64,000 nucleotides of DNA from Metabacillus sp. KUDC1714 (GTDB lineage: Bacteria; Bacillota; Bacilli; Bacillales; Bacillaceae), in assembly GCF_014217835.1 (NCBI RefSeq), contig NZ_CP055263.1:4963501-5027500 (forward strand). Reading direction: 5' to 3'. A program made the position numbers and the translations under genes. Each line of letters opens with the position of its first letter. Positions within the stretch are counted from its first letter, which is position 1. Of this stretch, positions 8,876 through 17,495 are shown in pieces. The notes beneath the pieces were generated by a model. That model worked only from the letters and a program-made list of their open reading frames with translations, was not told the origin of the DNA and made no database searches.

Positions 8876-8914
8876 GGGACATAGGGAGGGACATAGGGAC
8901 AGGTCATTTGTCCC
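8876..8914. repeat. GGGACA/TGTCCC element, copy 1
   Basis: GGGACATA occurs twice in tandem and is followed by GGGACA-7 bases-TGTCCC (8896-8914), directly after the stop of the membrane protein gene. The same core recurs at 9110-9136. Confidence 0.5.
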
Positions 8915-9109
8915 AACAATTGATCTTTTAGGATATTAATAGAAAGATCTAGCTAGCGTTTGTTTAATAAAGAGAGACATACCTTACTTGCAACTCATTG
9001 TTTCTCTATTTCACTGACATTTGCTCAAATACAAATATTTATTGGTACCAATTAAAGTGCCTAATTATCCAATACAAGTTTATAACCTTTTTCCCATATG
9101 CATTACATT

Positions 9110-9136
9110 CACAGGGACAATGAACCTGTCCCTGTG
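9110..9136. repeat. GGGACA/TGTCCC element, copy 2
   Basis: CACAGGGACA and TGTCCCTGTG are exact inverted arms around ATGAACC. It lies just past the end of a P-type ATPase fragment, so both copies sit at 3' ends of coding sequence. Confidence 0.5.
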
Positions 9137-9157
9137 TTCCCCTGTACATAAAAAAAC

Positions 9158-9262
9158 CTACTCTTCAATTGGTAAATTCATTTCTTGCCCGTCTCTTAAT
9201 ACTGTGACTGTTTTCGCCTGTAAGCCCATAAGCTTCTTAATGGCTTCATATGAACGTCCCTT
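9158..9262 (-). pseudogene. Fragment of a heavy-metal P1B-type ATPase (CopA/CadA-like)
   Basis: Thirty-four codons read KGRSYEAIKKLMGLQAKTV then TVLRDGQEMNLPIEE before a stop. The run AIKKLMGLQAKT...RDGQE is the conserved stretch before the actuator domain of copper and cadmium transporting ATPases. Everything before and after is lost, with a stop just upstream in frame. Nearby are a DUF1541/YdhK lipoprotein and a two-component system, genes often found with copper resistance, so a metal-resistance cluster may have decayed here. Confidence 0.6.
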
Positions 9263-9482
9263 TTAGCGGATTTTATTCCCACAATATATAGGGGCAGTTT
9301 AATTCAAATAACATTTTTCAAAAAACACGTGTATATTTTGAATACAGATAATATATATCACTAACTCGACTTAGTTAATCTTGCTGCTATAATGGTTCTA
9401 AATTAATCACGACAAAAGTTCCTGTTTTTTGCTAATCTCTTTAGATAATGTAGGTTTTATCTTCCTTTTATACTGAAGTATT
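9263..9482. other. Intergenic
   Basis: AT-rich spacer between the ATPase fragment and the AbrB-like gene. No gene, repeat or clear terminator was seen. Confidence 0.4.
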
Positions 9483-9866
9483 TTACTCAATATTATCTTT
9501 AAAATATCTTTTACTGTCATGAATTAAGCTGATTTTCTGTTCTTCTTTATTTAAGGTGAATCTAAAAACAGCTTCTGAGTCGATATTACATAATCTTCTA
9601 ATCTCAATAGGTAAATGAACAGTACCGTTTTGACTGAACACACATTGATTTTCAATTATATAGTGCTCTTTATTTGTCATTACGATTTCTTTACCCTCTA
9701 AAAAAATATTAATAAAATCACCAGGTTCGAGATTTATTTCATTTCGTATAAAACTTGGTATATATATCTGTCCAGTCTTGGTTAATGTTAGCTTATTCAG
9801 TTCAATCACCTCAGGATTAATGGTTATTTGAATAGAATAATTAAAAAGTGTGAAGAAAATATGCAT
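9483..9866 (-). CDS. Double AbrB/SpoVT-like swapped-hairpin protein
   Basis: Two successive AbrB-type motifs: KLTLTKTGQIYIPSFIRNEI (about 25-44) and VFSQNGTVHLPIEIRRL (about 74-90). Such swapped-hairpin modules dimerise and bind DNA in transition-state regulators. The ATG at 9866 has no ribosome binding site, while GAGGTGA sits about 20 codons downstream just before the first motif, so translation may start there from a non-ATG codon. It is divergent from the two-component operon at 9997-12055, which suggests a local regulatory role, but this is inference. Confidence 0.6.
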   Translation of the reverse strand: MHIFFTLFNYSIQITINPEVIELNKLTLTKTGQIYIPSFIRNEINLEPGDFINIFLEGKEIVMTNKEHYIIENQCVFSQNGTVHLPIEIRRLCNIDSEAVFRFTLNKEEQKISLIHDSKRYFKDNIE

Positions 9867-9996
9867 TTTTTAAGCTATAAGTTTTTATTTTGAAAGATTT
9901 TATGTAATGTTAAAGAAAAAATTAAAATATTCAATCTGCATAATTTCTCAACATTTCCACTGTAAAATATCTCTATACTCGTAAAGGTGAATGATT

Positions 9997-11391
9997 ATGA
10001 AAATCTCAATTAAATTAGGCTTATGGTTCTTTATTTGCATTTTTATCATTGAAACTTGTTCAATGATCTATTTACATCGTAATGTCGTGCATTCTCTTGT
10101 CAATGAAGAACTATCATCATTAAAGGCTAGAGGAAATAGCCATCGCGATGTTCTAGAAATGTCATTTGATAGTACAACTTTACATCACATTGGATTAATG
10201 GAATCCCAAACAGATACAGAAGTCGTGATTACAAATACAGACGGTAAAATATTAGAAACATCTAAGTCGATCGACGATGATATTGAAAAAATAATAAGTG
10301 AAGCGATTGAAGATATACCAAGAAATGGACTCATATTACAATCAGACTTACAAGAGGAAAAGTACATTGCAACGGTTTCATCTTTTGATGGAGGAAAAGA
10401 AAATCAAGGATATGTTTACATGTTCAAAAGCAAAGATCAGATTCATCATTTTATTTCACAATTAAATAACCATTTCATACTTGCTGCATTACTGATCCTA
10501 TTTTTTATGTTTATAACGATTTTCTTTTTATCTAGAGCTTTAACAAAACCCCTTGTTTCGATGAAAGAAGCAACTAGAAAACTAAGTAATGGAGATTTTT
10601 CTGTTTCTCTTCCTGTTACTTCAAATGATGAGCTTGGTGAGTTATCAAAATCTATTCAAACATTGGCTAATGATTTGAATTATTTAAAAAAGGAGAGAAA
10701 TGAATTTTTAGCAAGTATCTCTCATGAACTTCGCACTCCTCTAACCTATATAAAAGGTTATGCCGATCTTGGAAGAAGAAACGATTTAGATGAAACAGAA
10801 AGAATTAATTACTTAAACATCATTCATGAAGAAGCAGATCATGTAAGTGTTTTATTAAAAGAATTATTTGAACTTGCAAAGATGGACCAAAATGCCTTTT
10901 CCATTTCTAAAGAACGAACTAACATTTGTTTATTCCTTCAATCTATTTTTGGAAAGGTACTACCTGCATTTAAAAGTAAGGGAATTCATTTGGAGTTAAA
11001 TTGTAAGGAAGCTTTTTTCGTTGAAATTGATCCTATACGCTTTGAACAAGTCTTTTTAAACCTATTAGACAATGCTCTAAAATACTCTAAAGAAAATACA
11101 ACTACTTCGATTGAAGTCTTGCAGGAAAATAAAAATATAATTATTTTTATCAAGGACCAAGGAAAAGGAATTCCTTATGATGATTTACCTTATATCTTTG
11201 ACCGCTTATACCGTGTTGACAAATCTCGATCCAGATTGACTGGTGGTTATGGATTGGGCTTGGCTATTGTAAAAGAAATAGTAGAAGCTCATAATGGTGA
11301 AATTTCAGTTGATAGTCAAGATGGTAAAGGAACATGTTTTAAAATCGTATTAAAGGAGCAATTAAATGAAAACCGTTTTACTGATCGATGA
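9997..11391 (+). CDS. Sensor histidine kinase, two-TM type
   Basis: 464 aa from the ATG at 9997, chosen because AGGTGA lies 6 bases upstream; the ATG at 9991 abuts it. Two membrane segments (about 8-27 and 160-180) enclose a sensor region of about 130 residues; then HAMP (180-230), HisKA with His243 (SISHELRTPLT), and HATPase with N box (LLDNALKYS), G1 (DQGKGIP) and G2 (GYGLGLAIV). Its last 26 bases overlap the regulator gene. Kinase precedes regulator here, the reverse of the 0.98-3.7 kb pair. Confidence 0.92.
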   Translation: MKISIKLGLWFFICIFIIETCSMIYLHRNVVHSLVNEELSSLKARGNSHRDVLEMSFDSTTLHHIGLMESQTDTEVVITNTDGKILETSKSIDDDIEKIISEAIEDIPRNGLILQSDLQEEKYIATVSSFDGGKENQGYVYMFKSKDQIHHFISQLNNHFILAALLILFFMFITIFFLSRALTKPLVSMKEATRKLSNGDFSVSLPVTSNDELGELSKSIQTLANDLNYLKKERNEFLASISHELRTPLTYIKGYADLGRRNDLDETERINYLNIIHEEADHVSVLLKELFELAKMDQNAFSISKERTNICLFLQSIFGKVLPAFKSKGIHLELNCKEAFFVEIDPIRFEQVFLNLLDNALKYSKENTTTSIEVLQENKNIIIFIKDQGKGIPYDDLPYIFDRLYRVDKSRSRLTGGYGLGLAIVKEIVEAHNGEISVDSQDGKGTCFKIVLKEQLNENRFTDR

Positions 11392-12055
11392 TGAACAAAG
11401 AATGCTTGATTTATTATCTTTATATTTATCTCCTTATGGTTACACGTGTATAAAGAAAGTCTCAGGAAAAGATGGTATACAGTTTTTGGAGAAGGAAGAT
11501 GTCGATATTGTCATTCTTGATGTCATGATACCAGAAATGGATGGTTGGACAATCTGTAAAAAAATAAGAGACTTTTCGAATGTTCCCATCATTATGTTAA
11601 CGGCTAGAAGTGCTAAGGAAGATATCGTTAAGGGATTAAAAACTGGTGCAGATGATTATTTATCAAAACCTTTTAACGAACAGGAATTGCTAGCAAGAAT
11701 CGAAGCTTTGATTCGTCGGATTAGTAGGCATAAAAATGAAGAAGGGCATGTTACTTTTAAAGGTTTAACTTTAAATAAATCAACCTTTGAATTACGATAT
11801 CTTAATGAAGGAATTACAGTGACGCCAAAGGAATTTGCCCTATTAGAATTATTTTTGAACTACCCTAATAAGGTTTTCTCACGGGAGCATCTCCTTACAA
11901 CTATATGGGGACTAAGAGCCGAAACAGAAGACAGAACAATTGATTCTCATATTAGAAACATCAGAGATAAACTACGTCATGCAGGATTTCCAGTTGATAA
12001 ACATATGAAAACCGTTTGGGGTGTGGGATATAAATGGAGTTCAGATGCATACTAG
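11366..12055 (+). CDS. OmpR-family response regulator
   Basis: 229 aa. Receiver domain with DDE at 8-10, Asp52 (VILDVMIPEMDG), Thr in MLTARS and Lys in LSKPFNE; winged-helix domain with TIDSHIRNIRDKLR and ending in VWGVGYKW. Overlaps the kinase gene by 26 bases, so both are made from one mRNA. A 48-codon gene and a YdhK-type lipoprotein gene follow, which makes a metal or envelope signal plausible but unproven. Confidence 0.93.
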   Translation: MKTVLLIDDEQRMLDLLSLYLSPYGYTCIKKVSGKDGIQFLEKEDVDIVILDVMIPEMDGWTICKKIRDFSNVPIIMLTARSAKEDIVKGLKTGADDYLSKPFNEQELLARIEALIRRISRHKNEEGHVTFKGLTLNKSTFELRYLNEGITVTPKEFALLELFLNYPNKVFSREHLLTTIWGLRAETEDRTIDSHIRNIRDKLRHAGFPVDKHMKTVWGVGYKWSSDAY

Positions 12056-12234
12056 TGACTCAGACAATTAACTAAACGTGAAAATGTTCTTTCTCGAGCT
12101 TTCAATATACTAGCGCATTTCCTTGTATTGGTAGTTCTGTCTAATGGACGTAGCCTTATATTATTACCTAATTAGAAACACACTTAATGTAAAGTGCCAA
12201 ATGGTAATGGTACTTTTTACGAGGAGGTTACATA

Positions 12235-12381
12235 ATGAAAGATAATGGTGATCAAATTAGCGAAGGGTTAAATCAAATATTAGAAATCATTAATGCAAAA
12301 GGAGACACAGGGGAAATAAATAATATAGTGGAAAGATCCCACAACGATTTCGATAAGTCCAAGAATGATACTAAATCTTAA
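12235..12381 (+). CDS. 48-aa acidic small protein
   Basis: GAGGAGG lies 8 bases before the ATG. The product MKDNGDQISEGLNQILEI continues as a polar, probably helical peptide rich in Asn, Asp and Lys with no Cys or membrane segment. No family was recognised. It follows the response regulator by 180 bases and ends about 100 bases before a terminator, so it may be its own small transcript. Confidence 0.6.
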   Translation: MKDNGDQISEGLNQILEIINAKGDTGEINNIVERSHNDFDKSKNDTKS

Positions 12382-12479
12382 ATTAAGAACAACGTGAAAT
12401 TCTACGAAAAAGCATGTGTCAATGTAGTCAGAACTTTTTTTGAACACTATTTTTATGTGGAACTTTATTTTAAAAGAAA

Positions 12480-12512
12480 AAGAGCTTATCTATTTTTGAT
12501 AAGCCCTTTTTA
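12480..12512 (+). terminator. Rho-independent terminator
   Basis: AGAGCTTATC pairs with GATAAGCCCT around TATTTTT, then TTTTT follows. It ends the transcript of the 48-aa gene or the two-component operon. Confidence 0.75.
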
Positions 12513-12533
12513 GATTTTCTATTAATTTAAATT

Positions 12534-12746
12534 GGCTGTTTTCGCAAACTTTGTTGCTTTTAAAATAGTATTGGGTTGGTTGATTGCAGCGAGAGGATGC
12601 TCGCTTTCCGTGGGGCGGGCGATGAGCCTCCTCAGCGCGAAGCGCCTGCGGGGTCTCATCTGTCCCGCTATTCCCACAGGAGTCTCGCACCTTCCGCACC
12701 AATCAGTTTTGTTCAAAAACAACAATCTTTTAGAAAAGAGCCTTTA
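12534..12746. repeat. Long interspersed Bacillus-type repeat, about 210 bp
   Basis: A GC-rich core (CGCTTTCCGTGGGGCGGG, then GCGCGAAGCGCCTGCGGGG) sits within AT-rich flanks that form terminal inverted arms (GGCTGTTTT... / ...AAAAGAGCC). Shorter relatives with the same TTGATT...CGCTTTCCGC core lie at 25120-25214 and 51215-51310. Short open frames on both strands here are products of the repeat and are not called. Confidence 0.65.
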
Positions 12747-12749
12747 AAT

Positions 12750-13334
12750 TTATTTTGGTGAAAGTTCACTTTCCGTTACCCATTTGTGATTTTTAACTTC
12801 TTCTCCTCCGTTTGTCGGAGTGTAATTGACCATATATACAGTTGTTGCTTCAGCTGAATCTATTACAGCTGTTGCTCCTTGCATCCCTTCCATATGATCT
12901 GCATTTATGATAACTTCTGTTCCTGGCTCGAAGGTTTCATCCCCAGCATCTTCAATTTCCTCGTGAATAACCCATTTATGATTTTCTACTCTTTCTCCAC
13001 CAGTTGTTGGGGTATAGGAAACAACATATGCGGTGGTTTCATAGGCTCCTACAATTGTTGCTTCAGCACCCTTCATCCCTTCCATATGGTCTGTTTCAAG
13101 AATAGCTTGACTTCCGACTTTATAGGTAGGATTTTCTGCCACTTTCAAACCATCCGGAACTTCGCCTGAGCCAGAATGGTTCATTTTAGAATGGTCCATT
13201 TCCATATTTTCTTCAGAACTTGAATTCATGTCAGTGTTTTGATCAGGTACATTTTCCTCATTATCACTTGCACATGCTGATAACGCTAATGCTAAAATCA
13301 TTGAAACAATTCCTAGTCCAATTTTTTTACTCAT
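12750..13334 (-). CDS. ydhK: YdhK-family lipoprotein with two DUF1541 domains
   Basis: 194 aa. Signal peptide with lipobox ALSAC, then an acidic Met/His-rich linker (NMEMDHSKMNHSG) and two tandem copies of the domain: NPTYKVGSQAILETDHMEGM (about 70-127) and the same pattern from about 137 to 190, each with DHMEGM, YVVSYTP or YMVNYTP, and NHKWV. Members of this family are exported and often lie beside copper efflux genes; the Met/His motifs fit metal binding. A P1B ATPase fragment lies 3.5 kb away. GGAGGAGAAT gives the ribosome binding site. Confidence 0.85.
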   Translation of the reverse strand: MSKKIGLGIVSMILALALSACASDNEENVPDQNTDMNSSSEENMEMDHSKMNHSGSGEVPDGLKVAENPTYKVGSQAILETDHMEGMKGAEATIVGAYETTAYVVSYTPTTGGERVENHKWVIHEEIEDAGDETFEPGTEVIINADHMEGMQGATAVIDSAEATTVYMVNYTPTNGGEEVKNHKWVTESELSPK

Positions 13335-13617
13335 TATTCTCCTCCTATCGACTTATAAAAATAAACATTTCTAACTAATCAGTTACTTTAACATGCTTTC
13401 TTTACTGTTAACATACCCTTTTCTTTCGCTTCTAATGGGTCTAACAAAAGATTAACAAAAAAATTTGCAGAAAATATGCATATTATCTATTTTAAATTAT
13501 CAAATGTTTTACAAGTTCCTAATTTGACTTTAGATTTTTATATAATTGTGCAGAAATTATGTAGGATCAATGCTATATAAAACTCTTTGTTATTAATACA
13601 TGGTTGTATTTATTGCA

Positions 13618-13658
13618 TAAGCATAAGGGACTTTCAAATAGAAAGCCCCTTATGCTTA
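13618..13658. terminator. Long hairpin
   Basis: TAAGCATAAGGG-CTTTC pairs with GAAAG-CCCTTATGCTTA with one mismatch. No intact gene abuts it, so it probably belongs to a lost gene. Confidence 0.55.
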
Positions 13659-13822
13659 TAAAAGTCTAATTTAATAAATGTTCTTTATAAAAATATCCGA
13701 TTGTAAATAAAAAAAACTGTAACAAACAAAGATAAAGTAAATTTCGAAATACCTGTTAGATAACTTGATGTTAAGGTTGTAATGAACGTGAATAATAACC
13801 ATTTAAATGATGTGGTAAGATA

Positions 13823-13966
13823 TTAACCATTTCCATTTACCTCTTTTGCTTTGCTTGAACTCCAATAATAATCTACAAAAACATCTGTAAATCCATCAAC
13901 TGTTCTGTCAAGTTCATCCAGATTATTATCAGTCACAGTTACTAACCTACTGGAAATGTTCCCATA
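13823..13966 (-). pseudogene. C-terminal fragment of an unidentified protein
   Basis: About 47 codons read RLVTVTDNNLDELDRTVDGF then TDVFVDYYWSSSKAKEVNG before a stop. The composition and lack of internal stops look coding, but the frame has no start and is closed by a stop upstream. I cannot name the family. Part of a 1.1-kb stretch of debris. Confidence 0.3.
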
Positions 13967-14458
13967 AAAAAATTACGTCCTTTTGAAAATGTACCGAATG
14001 AAAACCGAAATGGTCTTCCTTAGCTGTCAAGACACGGAAACGTTAGGAATTACACAGGTTAAGAAACCGATTCTCTACAGTAAGGCAACTAATTAGATTG
14101 GAATTGGTAACCCGCCTAAATCCATCCTACACCAGTCTTTACCTAATTGGAACTTACTGACAGCATTGCGGATGCTATGATCGTCAAATCATGAAGGAAT
14201 ATCGAAAATTGCTCTTTTACCTGAGGTGATTGCTCTTTCTATATGTTTGCGTCAACCAGGAGACATTTAATATAAACGAGATCATTTACGACTTACTGCT
14301 AGTATCTTCTGATTTACTAATAATAAGGATCAGAAAATTTGTAACAGATTACATTTTTACCGGGAACAGCATGTTTTACGTCCGGGAAAAAAATAATCAT
14401 TTGCGGATTAGTTACTCTTATATAAATGAGGAATTATTAAACTCATGGAATTACAGCA
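13967..14458. other. Intergenic debris
   Basis: No intact gene. A 78-codon plus-strand frame at 14230-14466 lacks a ribosome binding site, overlaps the 3' end of the gene opposite and is not called. Confidence 0.4.
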
Positions 14459-14703
14459 TTATGTAATATACTTCATGCTATGATAATGATCATCATTTTC
14501 TAGCACACCGAATATAGACCTTAATAGATCCTCATAGTTATCAAATTTTTCTGCCCACAATGAAATATCTTCGAGTAGTGGAAAGCCTGGGTTATTGTTT
14601 GAAATTTCCTTTCTTTTTTTAACAAAGAACATATTCGCTCATCGATTGGAGTTAACCGTTCATCATAATACTCGGTCGGTCGTTCAAAAGGCATTCGTTT
14701 CAT
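14459..14703 (-). pseudogene. Small conserved Bacillus protein with a one-base frameshift in an A run
   Basis: The gene starts MKRMPFERPTEYYDERL...DERICSLL and then enters a run of seven A. Restoring one A gives KKRKEISNNNPGF, LWAEKF and YEDLLRSIFGVLEND to a stop at 14459, about 81 codons in all, which agrees with a small Bacillus protein I recall from other genomes (chorismate-mutase-like helical N-terminus). As written, translation leaves frame and ends at 14521. Either a pseudogene, a phase-variable switch or a sequencing error. GAGGTGGGAATGTA is the ribosome binding site. Confidence 0.65.
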
Positions 14704-14965
14704 TACATTCCCACCTCATTAATTAATAATCTCCTCTTAAATATTAACACATATTGGAATTAAGTATATTTTTTCTTAAGCTAGCCTTCCCTAATGCTTA
14801 GTACCAGTTATTTTAAAATCAATAAAGAGGCTTACCCTATTATAGTTAAGCGCCCAATTATTGGATAAGCTGCTACATAATTGGCTAACTATGCAATAAA
14901 TTCCATCAAACGTCGAACTTTTTACGATTCTTCATTTAAATCCTTATTAATAGAATATCAACCTT

Positions 14966-15187
14966 TTATGTCCTTCTAACCCTAATAAATACACCAATAA
15001 GAATCGGTAATATTGCACAGAGAATAAAATAAAAAGCTCCAAAGCTCATTCCAATAAAAAATAACAAAATTCCGTATATAGGACCAAATAAAAATATCAA
15101 TAAATACTTAATGACTTTGTTTTCGATCAATTTAAAAACAATAAAACTATATGAAAAAACACAAATAACTATTAATAAAGCCACCAT
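14966..15187 (-). CDS. Small multispan membrane protein, 73 aa
   Basis: Almost entirely hydrophobic with two or three helices and a basic end (FIRVRRT). A GTG at 15196 extends it, but AGAGGTG lies 6 bases before the ATG at 15187, which is preferred. Function unknown. Confidence 0.6.
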   Translation of the reverse strand: MVALLIVICVFSYSFIVFKLIENKVIKYLLIFLFGPIYGILLFFIGMSFGAFYFILCAILPILIGVFIRVRRT

Positions 15188-15196
15188 CTTAATCAC

Positions 15197-15511
15197 CTCT
15201 TTTTAGTGATGTGTGTATCTTCCATTATCTTATTGATATTCGACGCATGTTACCTTGAACATCGTTAATTAAAAAAGTTCCTTTTAATAATCAATTCTAT
15301 TATTTCACTCTAGCCCCTTTAATTGAATAACTAAAATCTGAAATCACTCATAAAATCACTTCATTCTTATTTATCTAACCTGCCCCCCCTTTAGTGAAAT
15401 AAAAGTTCCCAATTGATCAGGTGTGATATGTTATCATAAAAAAGTACGTTAACTAATTAATCATTTCAGTTAACATTTAAATTTAATTAACCTGTCGACT
15501 GGGGGAATTTT
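15197..15511. other. Intergenic
   Basis: Spacer of 315 bases between divergent genes holding their promoters. No other structure was seen. Confidence 0.4.
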
Positions 15512-15928
15512 GTGTATAAACTGCGAGGTCATCATATTTTTTGCCTTCTAGGCTATCGGGGAATGGGCTATTCCCAAGAATACATTGAAAATATGACACG
15601 TTTGCATCAAACCTTGAGAGACAACCCTAAAACGTGGATTTATCTTGTAGAGGGACCTGATCAGTTGTGTGAAAAGTATCCCAACTCAGGTGAATACCAC
15701 TGCAAAGACAACAATATTTATGAAAGAGATTCCGCTATATTAGAAAAATTGGGACTCAAAATCGGACAAATTCTGAATTGGGAGGACATTGAGTCAAAAA
15801 TCAGAAAGTATATCGTACCCTCTGATATTAAAACAGTGTGTGAAAATTGTTCCTGGCGTTCATATGGTGTTTGTGAGGAAGGAATTCAAGAGATTCTTGA
15901 AGGAAAGGGTTTAAGGGAAGTTAAATAA
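15512..15928 (+). CDS. DUF1284 domain protein
   Basis: 138 aa. It opens with the family signature YKLRGHHIFCLLGYRGMGYS and carries Cys residues in GPDQLCEKY, YHCKDN and VCENCSWRSYGVCEEG, arranged like a Zn or Fe-S site. DUF1284 proteins are cytosolic and of unknown function, though the cysteine pattern suggests a metal cofactor. Translation starts at a GTG with GGGGGA 6 bases upstream. Single gene. Confidence 0.8.
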   Translation: MYKLRGHHIFCLLGYRGMGYSQEYIENMTRLHQTLRDNPKTWIYLVEGPDQLCEKYPNSGEYHCKDNNIYERDSAILEKLGLKIGQILNWEDIESKIRKYIVPSDIKTVCENCSWRSYGVCEEGIQEILEGKGLREVK

Positions 15929-15992
15929 GCCTTTCTCCTTTTATTAAAAAGTTCCTAATTTATTATTTATTCCTTAAATTAACCTTCACGTT

Positions 15993-16033
15993 ACTAAAGC
16001 GCGATTACTCATGTTGAACAATTGCGCTTTAGT
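15993..16033. repeat. Short interspersed hairpin, GCGC family, best copy
   Basis: ACTAAAGCGCGATT pairs with AATTGCGCTTTAGT with one mismatch around CTCATGTTGAAC-type loop sequence. It may act as a terminator for the DUF1284 gene, but relatives at 5562 and 16964 show that it is a dispersed element. Confidence 0.6.
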
Positions 16034-16076
16034 GTTGAAGACATATTGCTGTAAATAAACTAGGTAGTTTGAGTTT

Positions 16077-16193
16077 TTAACCTTTCTTCTTAAACACTTC
16101 ACTAGTGGATCCTATAATACAAATTAATTTTAGAACTGGTATAACGATAGGGACTAAGTAGCCGAGTAAGTCCACAACTGTTCCTACACTCAT
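16077..16193 (-). CDS. Possible 38-aa membrane peptide
   Basis: MSVGTVVDLLGYLVPIVIPV continues as a hydrophobic helix and ends EVFKKKG. The sequence looks like a real single-span peptide, but no ribosome binding site is near this ATG and the frame is open further upstream, so the start is unsure. Confidence 0.3.
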   Translation of the reverse strand: MSVGTVVDLLGYLVPIVIPVLKLICIIGSTSEVFKKKG

Positions 16194-16422
16194 ATTAATT
16201 TGTATAAAATGTGAATTTGATCTAATTCTAATGTCTCCAATTTATTACTCGTATTTCTCAGGCAGCAGCCCTTGTTTACCGAAGAACACTCCTTCACTAC
16301 ATAAGCGAATTGCGTATTAAGATAAATTATCCTCAATCAAAAAAGTAATAAGTTTTCATGAATAAATATTAATCATTAACCGGAAATTAAATTTATAAAT
16401 AACATTAATGGAAGGACACCTT

Positions 16423-16911
16423 ATGAATAAGTTCGAAAAAAATACACTTAGATTTTTATTATTATTCAGTATAGTTTCTTTTTTAAATTTAATGAGAAAA
16501 CCTCCCGTGAAAGACTGGATGCTAATTTTTTTATTCAAAGGATATCTTTCCTCAATTCTAGATAAGTTAGTTGTGAGAAAAGGCTATGTTTCATATCCAG
16601 TTAAGTTATTTAAGTCGTTTGACATTAGTTTTATATTTGATTATTTGCTCTATCCAATTGCATGTGTATATTTTAACCAAGCAACAAAATCTTCGAACTT
16701 ATTTGGTATTTTAATTAAGTCACTCTTTTTTAGTGTACCAATGGCATTAATCGAGTATTTCTTTGAAACTAGAACAAGCTTAATTCGTTTTAAAAAGGGC
16801 TGGACTTCCTTTACCAGTTTTTATTCGTTAACAATTACATTTTTAATTTCAAGAACATTTATTGCTATTATTAGAAAACTTTCTAATAAACCAGTTCAAG
16901 AAAATAGTTAG
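16423..16911 (+). CDS. CBO0543-family membrane protein
   Basis: 162 aa from the ATG at 16423, chosen because AAGGA lies 7 bases before it; 16408 is upstream in frame without a site. The family pattern is clear: RKPPVKDWMLIFLFKGYLSS, SFDISFIFDYLLYPIACVYF and a C-terminal KKGWTSFTSFYSLTITFLI. About five membrane helices. Function of the family is unknown. Unlike the 6572-7581 pair it is a single gene. Confidence 0.78.
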   Translation: MNKFEKNTLRFLLLFSIVSFLNLMRKPPVKDWMLIFLFKGYLSSILDKLVVRKGYVSYPVKLFKSFDISFIFDYLLYPIACVYFNQATKSSNLFGILIKSLFFSVPMALIEYFFETRTSLIRFKKGWTSFTSFYSLTITFLISRTFIAIIRKLSNKPVQENS

Positions 16912-16963
16912 GGGCTGGTTTATGTCGCTTGTTGTGTGATTTCTGTAATGTCTGAAATGAAAT

Positions 16964-16998
16964 AAGCGCGTATCCTTGTTCATGGATCGCGCTTTATT
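16964..16998. repeat. Short interspersed hairpin, GCGC family
   Basis: AAGCGCG-ATCC pairs with GGATCGCGCTT around TTGTTCA, 50 bases after the membrane protein stop. Same family as 15993-16033. Confidence 0.55.
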
Positions 16999-17102
16999 AT
17001 TGTTAAGATCGTTTTTTAGTTAAGACCTCTAAGGATAGCATCAACATTACATTTGGCAATCCATTCTATTTACTCTTTAACTTTAATTTGAGCATCTGAT
17101 TC

Positions 17103-17249
17103 TTAATTTTCATCTGATGTAACTCGATACATTAATGCTGTGTCAACAAAATGTAATAATTCGATGTTAAATGGGGAAAGTGCATTTCTATATATTCTAT
17201 ATTCGAATGATGGGCGTGTAAGCATACTAATCTTTTTTTTCAATTCCAT
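17103..17249 (-). CDS. 48-aa hypothetical protein
   Basis: AGAGGTGG abuts the ATG at 17249; the longer frame to 17297 has no site. The peptide MELKKKISMLTRPSFEYRIY ends YRVTSDEN, basic at the start and polar at the end. No family recognised. Confidence 0.4.
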   Translation of the reverse strand: MELKKKISMLTRPSFEYRIYRNALSPFNIELLHFVDTALMYRVTSDEN

Positions 17250-17495
17250 TCCACCTCTAATATATTTCTGCTTTATTCTATCAGTATGCAAGTCCAAATT
17301 TCTATTAAAATTGAGATAGAGACCCTTTCCTCTTATTCTACTAAATGGCCTTACACTTTTTATTAAAGCACCCTATAGAAACCTTCACAATCTCTTCTAC
17401 CCGTTAACATAATCTAATCCCTAAAATGTGTTTTTTTATGTGACGACAAAAAATAACAAAATCATCTTAAAAATTAATAAAAAATTAATGTTCTA

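Noticed and set aside
9021..9266. 81-codon plus-strand frame
   Set aside because: Lies opposite the P-type ATPase fragment and runs across the GGGACA palindrome.
12490..12761. Four overlapping short frames on both strands
   Set aside because: All fall in the GC-rich interspersed repeat; GC-rich repeats produce long frames by chance.
14230..14466. 78-codon plus-strand frame
   Set aside because: No ribosome binding site, and it overlaps the 3' end of the restored minus-strand gene.
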